From: Chara braunii | Taxonomy: Eukaryota > Streptophyta > Charophyceae > Charales > Characeae | Length of the DNA: 25,365 bases | Assembly: GCA_003427395.1 (NCBI GenBank) | Contig: BFEA01000164.1 | Span: 2,145,527 to 2,170,891, forward strand | Direction of reading: 5' to 3' | Shown: positions 1 to 10,212 of the stretch, one piece after another | Layout: the number at the start of each line of letters is the position of its first letter | How positions within the stretch are numbered: position 1 is the first letter of the stretch | Position numbers and translations under genes: made by a program | Notes under the pieces: generated by a model | Told to the model about the DNA's origin: nothing | Seen by the model: only the letters and a program-made list of their open reading frames with translations | Databases searched by the model: none

Positions 1-410
1 GAATTCCAGATGGGGACCTGAAACCGTTGAAGGGTACCTGAATTTGGATGGGGGTACCTGAAACCCCTTTCATAAGCTTCAGCCACTTCATGTCATTTCT
101 GGAATTCCAGATGGGGACCTGAAACCGCTGAAGTGAAATTCCAGATGGGGACGTGAAACTGCTGAAGCGGCGGAAGCTTTGAAAGGGGTTTCAGGTACCC
201 CCATCCAAATGGTTGGATGGGGGTACCTGAAACCCCTTTCAGAAGCTTGAGCCACTTTATGTCATTTCAGGAATTTCAGGTAGGGACCTGAAACCGCTGA
301 AGTGGCTGAAGCTTCTGAAAGAGGTTTCAGGTACAGGAATTTCAGGTGGAGACCTGAAACCGCTGAAGTGGCTGAAGCTTCTGAAAGGGGTTTCAGGTAC
401 CCACATCCCA
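1..410. repeat. Array unit 0, partial (inverted-repeat cluster only)
   Basis: The window opens inside the inverted-repeat cluster of a unit. Several copies of the GGGGACCTGAAACCGCTGAA motif alternate with its mirror form. One clean hairpin lies at 180-241. Confidence 0.85.
180..241. repeat. 29-bp perfect inverted repeat of the cluster family
   Basis: Arms 180-208 and 213-241 are exact reverse complements around ATGG, core GGTTTCAGGTACCCCCATCC. Imperfect pairing continues outward into the TGAAGTGG-type sequence. Confidence 0.9.
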
Positions 411-1316
411 CCATTTATAATGGATCAACCTGAAGTGGGTGAACTGCCTGAAAGCGGTTTCAGACAACCCCAAGATCAACCTGAAGTGGCTGAATTGCCT
501 GAAGGCAGTTTCAGACAACCCCATGTATAGATCCACACGCAATCCGAAAGTGTAGTAACCTAAAGTGGTTGAACTGCATGAAAGGAAACCTGAAAATATA
601 TGCACTCGTTAACTATCTCTTACAAAGACATGAGAGAGAAAGTCACACAGAAGAAGAAAAGGGGCGGTGAAAGTAGAAACAGGGAGAGTGCTTAGACTTG
701 GCTCGTGCCAGATGCATTCGAAACAGATGACGAAGATGGTGATGGAGAAGAAGAGGGGGTGACAAGGCGGAATTAACATAGTGCGTTCAAATCCTAGTGG
801 ATTTCGACAAACTAAGAGCAAAATCCGGATTTTTAAAGCGGGGCGAACGTGATAGTGAGGGCAATTTTAACGTTAGACTAGTGAAGTAAGAGTTTGTGGA
901 GAAAAATTGGTGCTTAGAGATGTCGAGGGAGGAAGAAGAAGGGAGAAGGAAGATGATGTATGTTGCTCATTTCTCGGTGAAAACGAGCAAGAGAAGATGA
1001 TAATCATAGGTTTTGAGGCAGTCCTGATCAGATGGCCGCGCCAAATTTTGAATCTAAACAGCGAATTTGGCGTTATCAACGTTAGAGGCTGCGCTTTTTT
1101 TCCCTTTTCGTCAACTAAAACAGCAGATTTTGAATCTAAACAAGTGAAGATTCATGTTTTTTTTGCCCATTTTATGAGTAAGTGAGGGGCGGTTATAACG
1201 GCGCGCGAAAGTATAAGAATCGAGGCAATCCATAGCATTCGTCATCGTGGGGATGATCCTCATGTTATCATCATGAGTGTTCGGTCTCTCATGCTCATCG
1301 TGCGCGACGTGCCCCA
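411..1316. repeat. Array unit 1, short (906 bp, internally deleted)
   Basis: This unit has the TGAAGTGG-rich, purine-rich and ORF-like blocks. It then jumps from GCGCGACGTGCCCC (about 1304-1315) directly to the CCATTTGCAATGG landmark at 1317. The AAGAGGCCGCATGAA block, the poly-T and the inverted-repeat cluster are all missing. Confidence 0.85.
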
Positions 1317-3776
1317 CCATTTGCAATGGATCAAACTAAATTGGCTGACCTGCCTGAAGGCGGTTTCAGACAACCCCATGTATAGATCCACACACAATCC
1401 GAAAGTGTAGTAACCTAAAGTGGTTGAACTGCTTGAAAGGAAACCTGAAAATATATGCACCCGTTAACCATCTCTCACAAAGACAGGAGAGAGGAAGAAC
1501 CATAGAAGAAGAAAACGGGTGGTGAAAGTAGAAGCAGGGAGAGTGCACATGGACTTGGCTCGCGCCATATGCATTTGAAATAGGTTACGAAGATGCTGGT
1601 GGAGAAAAAAAGGGGTGACAAGGCGGAAAGAACATAGCGCCTTCAAATCCTAATGGATTTCGACAAACTAAGAGCCGAATCCAAGGTTTTAAAGCAGGGC
1701 GAATGTGATAGTGAGGGTAATTTTTGAGTTAGACTAGTGGAGTAGGAGTTACTGGAGAAGAAGGGGTGTGCGGAGATATCAAGGAAGGAAGAAGAAGGGA
1801 GAAGGAAGATGGTGTATCTTGCTTTTTTTTCGTTGAAAACAAGCAAGAGAAGACGATAATCGTAGGTTTTTAGGCAGTCGTGATCAGATGGCCGCGCTAG
1901 ATTTTGAATCCGAACAGCGGATTTGGCATTATCAAGGTTAGAGGCTGCGTTTTTTTTTCCTTTTCGTCAAGTAAAACACGTAGCATTGCATCTTCCGAAA
2001 TCTAGGTGAAGATTCATTCCCTTTTTGCCCATTTTATGAGTAAGTGAGGGGCGGTTATAACGGCGCGCGCAAGTATTAGGATCGAGGCAATCCATAGCAT
2101 TCGTCATCGTGGGGATGATCCTCATGTCACCATCATGAGTGTTCAGTCCCTCATGCTCATCGTGCGCGATGTGCCCGCTCGCATTTCTCATTATTTCAAT
2201 TGGCCTCTGTCTTTCTGCTCCTAACCTGCATCCGACATCCGTCATGAACGTAATGACCGTCTCCCTGTGGCGGTCGTCCCCATTGTGATCGTGATTGATG
2301 TGCTCATTAAGGTTGCTCGGGCGTTCGGGATGGTAACTACACGTGATGTTGGGCCCGCCAAAGTAACCAAGAGGCCGCATGAACGTGGACGAGAGGTTCG
2401 TCAGGTGCACCATTGAAAGAAGAAGTAAATATAGGGATTGTTAAAGTAGAAGTTGGGAACAAGTTTGACGATGGGGGAGACGAGAAAACTCAGATGTGAG
2501 GAAGGAGTAGTGCGCCTGCGAACATACGATCGAGCAAGAGAACGAGGGGTACAAAGACACTTCAGGTTATTTCAGAAGTTTCGGGTGATTTGCAGGACGA
2601 GTTTCATGGTGTTTTTTTTTTTTTTTTGCCTATTTTTCTAGCCTCTTCTGATCATTTTTGGAATTTCAGGTGGGGACCTGAAACCACTGAAGTGGCTGAT
2701 GCTTCTAAATGGGGTTTCGGGTACCCCCATCCAAAAACCACTTCAGGACATTTCAGGAATTTCAGGTGGGGACCTGAAACCGCTGAAGTGGCTGAACCTT
2801 CTGAAAGGTAACCAAGGCTGAAGCTTTTGAAAGGTAACCAAGAGGCCGCATGAACGTGGCGAGAGGTTGGTCAAGTGCGCCATGAAAGAAGAAGTAAATA
2901 GAAAGATTGTTAAAGTAGAAGTTGGGAACAAGGTTGAAGATGGAGGTGACGAGATAACTAGATGTGAGGAAGAGGTAGCCCGCGTGCGAGCATACGATCG
3001 CGCCATTAAAGAAGAAGTAAATAGAGAGATTGTTAAAGTAGAAATTGGGAACAAGGTTAAGGATGGGCGAGACGAGAAAACACAGATGTGAGGAAAAAGC
3101 AGCGCGCGTGCGAACATACGATCGAGCAAGACAACGAGGGGTACAAAGACCATTCGTGTTTAATGACCACCTGAAATTTCAGAATGAAAGATTCTGAAGT
3201 GGTCTGAAACCGCTGAAATGGCCTCAAGACACTTCAAGTCATTTCAGAAGTTTCGGGTGATTTGCAGGACAAATTTCATGTTTTTTTTTTTTTTTTTTTT
3301 TTCCTTTTTTTTCAGTTTGTTCAGGTCATTTAACGAATTTCAGGTGGGGACCTGAAACCACTGAAGTAGCTGAAGCTTCTATATGGGGTTTCGGGTAACC
3401 CCATCCAAAAGCAATTTCAGGACATTTCAGGAATTTCAGCTGGGGACCTTAAACCGCTGAAGTGGCTGAAGGTTTTGAAAGGGGTTTCGGGTACCCCCAT
3501 CCAAATGGTTGGATGGGGGTACCTCAAACCCCTTTCAGAAGCTTCAGCCACTTCATGTCATTTTATGAATTTCAGGTGGGGACCTGAAACCGCTAAAGTG
3601 GCTGAAGCTTTTGTAAGGGGTTTCAGGTACCCCCATCCAAATGGTTGGATGGGGGTACGTGAAACCCCTTTCAGAAGCTTCAACCACTTCATGTCATTTC
3701 AGGACTTTCGAGTGGGAACCTGAAACCGCTGAAGTGGCTAAAGCTTCAGAAAGGGGTTTCAAGTACCCCCATCCCA
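1317..3776. repeat. Array unit 2, long double-module form
   Basis: A 2460-bp unit with two AAGAGGCCGCATGAA blocks and two poly-T tracts (2612-2627 and about 3281-3302). The first module continues as GTACAAAGACACTTCAGG (type I), the second as GTACAAAGACCATTCGTG (type II). The second module also holds an internal tandem duplication at about 2878-3123. Confidence 0.85.
2878..3123 (+). repeat. Tandem duplication inside unit 2
   Basis: A segment beginning AAAGAAGAAGTAAATAGA is present twice in tandem, at about 2884 and 3008. Both copies stay open in one + frame from 2867 to 3091, giving a repeated VNR(K/E)IVKVE(V/I)GNKV motif. Other units have one copy, so this is a local duplication. Confidence 0.8.
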
Positions 3777-4427
3777 CCATTTGCAATGGATCAAACTGAA
3801 GTGGCTGAACTGCCTGAAGGCGGTTTCAGACAACCGCATGCATAGATCCACACACAATCCGAAAGTGTAGTAACCTAAAGTGGCAGAACTGCCTGAAAGG
3901 AAACCTGAAAATATATGCACCTGTTAACCATCTCTCACAAAGACAGGAGAGAGGAAGGCACACAGAAGAAGAACAGGGGCGGTGAAAGTAGAAGCAGGGA
4001 GAGTGCACCTGGACGTGGCTCGTGCCATATGCATTCGAAACAGGTGACGAAGATGGTGATAAAGAAGAAGAGGGGGTGACAAGGCGGAAAGAACATAACG
4101 TCTTCAAATCCTAATGGATTTCGACAAACTAAGAGCCGAATCCGGGGTTTTCCAAGAGGGCGAATGTGATTGTGAGGGCAATTTTGGAGTTAGACTAGTC
4201 GAGTAGGATTTAGTGGAGAAGAACGGGTGCGCGGAGATGTCGAGGGAGGAAGAAGAAGTGAGAAGGAAGATGGTGTATCTTGCTTATTTCTCGGTGAAAA
4301 CGAGCGAAAAAAGATGATAATCGTAGGTTTTGAGGCAGTCCTGATCAGATGGCCGCGCTAGATTTTGAAACTGAACAGCCGATTTGACATTATCAAGTTT
4401 AGAGGCTGCACTTTTTTTTCCTTTTCG

Positions 4428-5021
4428 TCAAGTAAAACAAGTAGCAATGAATCTTCCCAAATCTAGGTGAAGATTCATTCTCTTTTTGCCCATTTTATGA
4501 GTAAGTGAGGAGCGGTTATAACCGCGCGCGCCAATATTAGGATCGAGGCAGTCCATAGCATTCGTCATCGTGGGGATGATCCTTATGTTACCATCTTGAG
4601 TGTTCGGTCCCTCATGCTCATCGTGCGCGACGTGCCCACTCGCATTCATCACTATTTCAGCTGGGCTCTGTCTTTCTACTACTAACCTGCATCCGATATC
4701 CGTCATGAACGTACTGACCGTCTCCTTGTGGTGGTCGTCCCCATTGTGATCGTGATTGATGAGCTCATTAAGATTGCTCAAACGTTCGGGATCGTCACTA
4801 CGTCTGATGTTGGGCCCGCCAAAGTAACCAAGTGGCCGCATGAATGTGGACGAGAGGTTGGTTAGGTGCGCTATGAAAGAAGAAGTTAATAGAGGGATTG
4901 TTAAAATAGAAAATGGGAACAAGGTGGAAGATGGGGGAAACGAGAAAACGCAGATGTGAGGAAGGAGTAGCGTGCGCGCGGACATACGATCGAGCAAGAA
5001 AACGACGGGTACAAAGACCAT
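4428..5021 (-). other. Longest ORF-like stretch of the array unit (197 codons)
   Basis: This is the longest of a family of minus-strand open stretches at the same place in many units (also 1967-2413, 6846-7316, 8760-9149, 10911-11432, 13019-13513, 18214-18546). A shared core reads LTNLSSTFMRPLGYFGG, then NLNE(H/L)INHDHNGDD, then MRIIPTMTNAMDC. I recognise no domain, signal peptide or catalytic motif. The opposite strand of the same block is also open in one copy (11031-11327, 98 codons), so openness alone does not show coding. Copies differ in length and are broken by stops or frame changes. It could be a relic of an element's ORF, or non-coding DNA that happens to be open. I lean to non-coding or relic. 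Confidence 0.3.
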
Positions 5022-5128
5022 TCGTGTTTAACGACCACCTGAAATTTCAGAATGAAAGATTCTGAAGTGATCTGAAACCGCTGAAATGGCCTCAAGACAC
5101 TTCAAGTCATTTCAGAAGTTTGGGGTGA

Positions 5129-5209
5129 TTTGCAAGACAAGTTTCATGGTTTTTTTTTTTTTTTTNTTTGCAAGACAAGTTTCATGGTTTTTTTTTTTTT
5201 TTTTTTTTT
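5129..5209. other. Probable assembly join in poly-T (N at 5166)
   Basis: The 21-bp sequence at 5129-5149 (TTTGCAAGACAAGTTTCATGG) is repeated exactly at 5167-5187, each copy followed by poly-T, with a single N at 5166 between them. No other unit has this doubled arrangement. It looks like two sequence ends joined across a homopolymer, not a biological duplication. Confidence 0.7.
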
Positions 5210-5501
5210 GCCTGTTTTCTTAGCTTTTTCAGGTCATTTCAGGAATTTCAGGTGGGGACCTGAAACCACTGAAGTGGTTGAAGCTTCTAAATGGGGTTTC
5301 GGGTATCCTCATCCAAAAGCCACTTCAGGACATTTCAGGAGTTTCAGGTGGGCACCTGAAACCGCTGAAGTGGTTGAACCTTCTGAACGGGATTTCAGGT
5401 ACCCCCTTCTAAATGGTTGGATGGGGGTACCTGAAACCCCTTTCAGAAGTTTCAGCCACTTCATGTAATTTCAGGAATTTCAGGTGGGGACCTGAAACCG
5501 C

Positions 5502-5599
5502 TGAAGTGGCTGAAGCTTCTGAAAAGGGTTTCAGGTACCCCCATCCAAATGTTTGGATGGGGGTACCTGAAACCCCTTTCTGAAGCTTCAGCCGCTTCA
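5502..5599. repeat. Near-perfect ~47-bp inverted repeat (unit 3)
   Basis: Same family as 10032-10125. Spacer ATGT at 5549-5552, arms running out to TGAAGTGGC and GCCGCTTCA with a few mismatches. Confidence 0.85.
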
Positions 5600-6120
5600 T
5601 GTCATTTCAGGAATTTTAGGTGGGGACCTGAAACCGCTGAAGTGGCTAAAGCTTTTGAAAGGGGTTTCACGTACCCCCATCCCACCATTTGCAATGGATC
5701 AACCTGAAGTGGTTGAACTGCCTGAAGCCGGTTTCAGTCAACCCCATGTATAGATCCACACACAATCCGAAAGTGTAGTAACCTAAAGTGGTTGAACTTC
5801 CTGAAAGGAAACCTGAAAATATATGCACCCGTTAACCATCTCTCACAAAGACAGGAGAGAGAAAGGCACACAGAAGAAGAAAAGGGGCGGTGAAAGTTGA
5901 AGCAGGGAAAGTGCACCTGGACTTCGCTCGCGCGAGATACATTCAAAACAGATGACGAAGATGGTGATGGGGAAGAAAAGGGGGTGACAAGGCGGAAAGA
6001 ACATAGCGCGTTTAAATCCTAATGGATTTCGACAAACTAAGAGCCGAATCCGAGGTTTTACAGCAGGGCGAACGTGATAGTGAGGGCAATTTTGGAGTTA
6101 GACTAGTGGAGTAGGAGTTA

Positions 6121-6331
6121 TGGGAATTTTAGTAAAATTTATTACCGACTCTGGTTCGGAACAGTAGAACTCAAAAAGTTTCTTCGAATTATCTTGCAAT
6201 ATATTCCTGGTGAAAGTATGCTAAGAAAAATGATGTTGCTTTACAAAGATGTTAAATTTCAACAACGCTGGATCTCTGAGATGAAATTATTGAACCCTAA
6301 ATTTTCCAAACAGATTGACTTGATATTGTAA
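6121..6331 (+). other. Unassigned AT-rich open frame in plastid insert
   Basis: A + strand frame is open from the left insert edge to TAA at 6329-6331, about 69 codons with no credible start. It is rich in Lys, Leu and Ile and contains LRIILQYIPGESMLRKMMLL followed by YKDVKFQQRWISEMK. The composition fits an organellar gene's 3' end. I could not assign it to any plastid or mitochondrial protein I know. It may be the tail of an organelle ORF cut by the insertion, or chance. Confidence 0.35.
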
Positions 6332-6354
6332 TCAAAACAAAAACTCTGAGACTG

Positions 6355-6626
<272 letters not shown>

Positions 6627-9600
6627 TCAGTGGAGAAGAAGGAGTGCACGGAGATGTCGAGGGAGGAAGAATAAGGGAGAAGGAAGATGGTGTATCTTGC
6701 TCATTTCTCAATGAAAACGAGCAAGAGAAGATGATAATCGTAGGTTTTGAGGCAGTCCTGATCACATGGCCTCGCTAGATTTTGAATCTGAATAGCGGAT
6801 TTGGCGTTATCAAGGTTAGAGGCTGCGTTTTTTTTTTGCTTTTCATCAAGTAAAACAACGGTGAAGATTCATTCTCTTTTTGCTCATTTTATGTGTAAGT
6901 GAGAGGCGGTTATAACTGCGCGCGCCAATATTAGGAATGAGGCAGTCGATAGCATTCGTCATCGTGGGGATGATCCTTATGTTACCATCATGAGTGTTCG
7001 GTCCCTCATGCTCATCGTGCGCGACGTGCCCACTCGCATTCATCACTATTTCAGTTGGGCTCTGTCTTTCTGCTACTAACCTGCATCCGATATCCGTCAT
7101 GAATGTACTGACCGTCTCCCTGTGGTGGTCGTCCCCATTGTGATCGTGATTGATGTGCTCATTAAGGTTGCTCGGGCGTTCGGGATTGTCACTACGTCTG
7201 ATGTTGGAACCGCCAAAGTAACCAAGAGGCCGCATGAATGTGGACGAGAGGTTGGTTAGGTGCGCCATGAAAGAAGAAGTTAATAGAGGGATTGTTGAAG
7301 TAGAAGTTGGGAACAAGGTTGAAGATGGGGGAGACGAGAAAGCGCTGATGTGAGGAAGGAGTAGCGCGCGTGCAACATACGATCGAGCAAGAAAACGAGG
7401 GGTAGAAAAATACTTCAGTTCATTTCAGAATTTTCGGGTGATTTGCAGGACAAGTTTGATGGGTTTTTTTTTTTTTTTTTTGCCTGTTTTTCCAGCTTCT
7501 TCAGGTTATTTCAAAAATTTCATGTGGGGACCAGAAACCACTGAAGTGGCCTAAGCTTCTAAATGGCGTTTCGGGTACCCCCATCCAAAAGCCACTTCAG
7601 GACATTTCAGAAATTTCAGGCGGGGACCTGAAACCGCTGAAGTTGCTGAAGCTTCTAAAAGGTAACCAAGAGGCCGCATGAAAGTGGACTAGAGGTTGGT
7701 CAGGTGCGCCATGAAAGAAAACACAGATGTGAGAAAGGAGTAGCCCGCGTGCGAACATACGATCGAGCAAGAGAACGAGGGGTACAAAGACCATTCGTGT
7801 TTAACGACCACCTGAAATTTCAGAATGAAAGATTCTGAAATGGTCTGAAACCGGGGAAATGGCCTCAAGACACTTCAGGTCATTTCAGAAGTTTCGGGTG
7901 ATTTGCAAGACAAGTTTCATGTTTTTTTTTTTTTTTTTTCCCCCTTTTTTTCCACCTTCTTCAGGTTATTTCAGGAATTTCATGTGGGGACATGAAACCA
8001 CTGAAGTGGCTGAAGCTTCTAAATGGGGTTTGTGGTTCCCCCATCCAAAAGCCACTTCAGGACATTTCATGAATTTGAGGTGGGGACCCCTCAGCCATCT
8101 CTCACAAACACAAGAAAGAGGAAGGCACACAGAAGAAGAAAAGGGGCGGTGAAAGTAGAAGCAAGGAGATTGCACCTGGACTAGGCTCGCGCCAGATGCA
8201 TTCGAAACGGGTGACGAAGATGGTGATGGAGAAGAAGAGGAGGTGACAAGGTGGAAAGAACATAGCACCTTCAAATCCTAATGCATTTCGACAAACTAAG
8301 AGCCGGATCTGGGGATTTACAGAAGGGCGAACGTGGTAGTGAGGGCAATTTTGGAGCTAGACTAGTGGAGTAGGAGTTGTGGAGAAGAAGGGGTGCGCGA
8401 AGATGTCGAGGGAGGAAGAAGAAGGGAGAAGGAAGATGGTGTATCTTGCTCATTTCTCGGTGAAAACGAGCGAGAGAATATGATAATCATAGGTTTAGAG
8501 GCAGTCCTGATCAGATGGCCGCGCCAGATTTTGAATCCGAGCAGCGGTTTTGGCGTTATCAAGGTTAGAGGTTGCGCTTTATTTTCCTTTTCGTCAAGTA
8601 AAACAAGTAGCAATGAATCTTCCCAAATCTAGGCGAAGATTCATTCTCTTTTTGCCCATTTTATGAGTAAGTGAGGGGCGGTTAGAACCACGCGCGCCAC
8701 TATTAGGATCGAGGCAGTCCATAGCATTCGTCATCGTGGGGATGATCCTCATGTTATCATCATTGAGTGTTCAGTCCCTCATGCCCATCGTGCGTGACGT
8801 GCCCGCTCGCATTCGTCACTATTTCAACTGGGCTCTGTCTTTCCGTTACTAACCTGCATCCGCCATCTGTCATGAACGTAGAGACCGTCTCCCTGTGGCG
8901 GTCGTCCCCATTGTGATCGTGATTAATGTGCTCATTAAGGTTGCTCGGGCGTTCGGGATCGTCACTACGCCTGATGTTGAGCCCGCCAAAGTAACCAAGA
9001 GGCCGTATGAACGTGGACGAGAGGTTGGTCAGGTGCGCCATGAAAGAAGAAGTAAATAGAGATATTGTTAAAGTCAAAGTTGGGAACAAGGGAGGAGTAG
9101 CACACGCGCGAACATACGATCGAGAAAGACAACAGGGGTACAAAGACACTTCAAGTCATTTCAGAAGTTTCGGGTGATTTGCAGGACAAGTTTCATGTTT
9201 TTTTTTTTTTTTTTTTTGCCTGTTTTTGCAGCTTCTTCAGGTCATTTCAGGAATTTCAGGTGGGGACCTGAAACCACTGAAGTGGCTGAAGCTTCTAAAT
9301 GGCGTTTCGGATACCCCCATCCAAAAGCCACCTCAGGACATTTCAGGAATTTCAGGTGGGGACCTGAAACCACTAGTTGCTGAAACTTCTGAAAGGTAAC
9401 CAAGAGGCCACATGAAAGTGGACGAGAGGTTGGTCAGGTGAGCCATGAAAGAAGAAGTAAATAGAGAGATTGTTAAAGTAGAAGTTGGGAACAAGGTTGA
9501 AGATGGGGGAGACGAGAAAACGCAGATGTGAGAAAGGAATAGCCCGCGTGCAAATATACAAACGAGCAAGAGAACGAGGGGTTTAAAGAGCATTCGTGTT

Positions 9601-9893
9601 TGACGACCACCTGAAATTTCAGAATGAAAGATTTTGAAATGGTCTGAAACCGCTGAAATGGCCTCAAGACACTTCAGGTCATTTAAGAAGTTTTGGGTGA
9701 TTTGCAGAACAAGTTTCATGGTTTTTTTTTTTTTTTTCCTGTTTTTTCCACCTTCTTCAGGTCATTTCAGGAATGTCAGGTGGGGACATGTAACCACTGA
9801 AGTGGCTGAAGCTTCTAAATGGGGTTTCAAGTACCCCCATCCAAAAGCCACTTCAGAACATTTCAAGAATTTTAGATGGGGACCAGAAACCGT

Positions 9894-9991
9894 TGAAGTG
9901 GCTGAAGCTTCTTAAAGGGGTTTCAGGTACCCCCATCCAAATGGTTGAACGGGGGTACCTGAAACCCCTTTCAGAAGCTTTAGCCACTTCA
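9894..9991. repeat. Imperfect ~47-bp inverted repeat (unit 5)
   Basis: Centred on the ATGG spacer at 9941-9944, with several mismatches (for example GTTGAACGGGGG in the right arm). It lies just left of the perfect hairpin, so two consecutive hairpins occur here. Confidence 0.8.
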
Positions 9992-10031
9992 TCTTATTTC
10001 AGGAATTTCAGGTGGGGACCTGAAACCACTG

Positions 10032-10125
10032 AAGTGGCTGAAGCTTCTGAAAGGGGTTTCAGGTACCCCCATCCAAATGCTTGGATGGGGGTACCTGAAA
10101 CCCCTTTCAGAAGCTTCAGCCACTT
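10032..10125. repeat. 45-bp perfect inverted repeat, 4-nt spacer
   Basis: Arms 10032-10076 and 10081-10125 are exact reverse complements, separated by ATGC. The left arm starts AAGTGGCTGAAGCTTCTGAA and ends CCCCCATCCAA. If transcribed, either strand would fold into a 45-bp perfect hairpin. Related imperfect copies occur in nearly every unit. Confidence 0.95.
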
Positions 10126-10212
10126 TATTTCATTTCAGGAATTTCAGGTAGGGACTTGAAATCGCTGAAGAGGCTAAAGCTTCTGAAAGGGGTTTCAAGT
10201 ACACCCATCCCA

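Larger units (their letters stand above)
3777..5684. repeat. Array unit 3, single-module type II form
   Basis: A 1908-bp unit with one AAGAGGCCGCATGAA-like block (near 4829), the type II continuation CCATTCGTGTTTAACGACC, and an inverted-repeat cluster. The poly-T region holds the window's only ambiguous base (5166) between two copies of the same 21-bp sequence. Confidence 0.85.
8093..10212. repeat. Array unit 5, long double-module form
   Basis: It lacks the CAATGGATCAACC block at its start because of the deletion at about 8090. Poly-T tracts lie at about 9198-9217 and 9722-9737, AAGAGGCCGTATGAA and AAGAGGCCACATGAA blocks near 8996 and 9402. Its terminal cluster holds the most perfect hairpin of the window (10032-10125). 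Confidence 0.85.
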
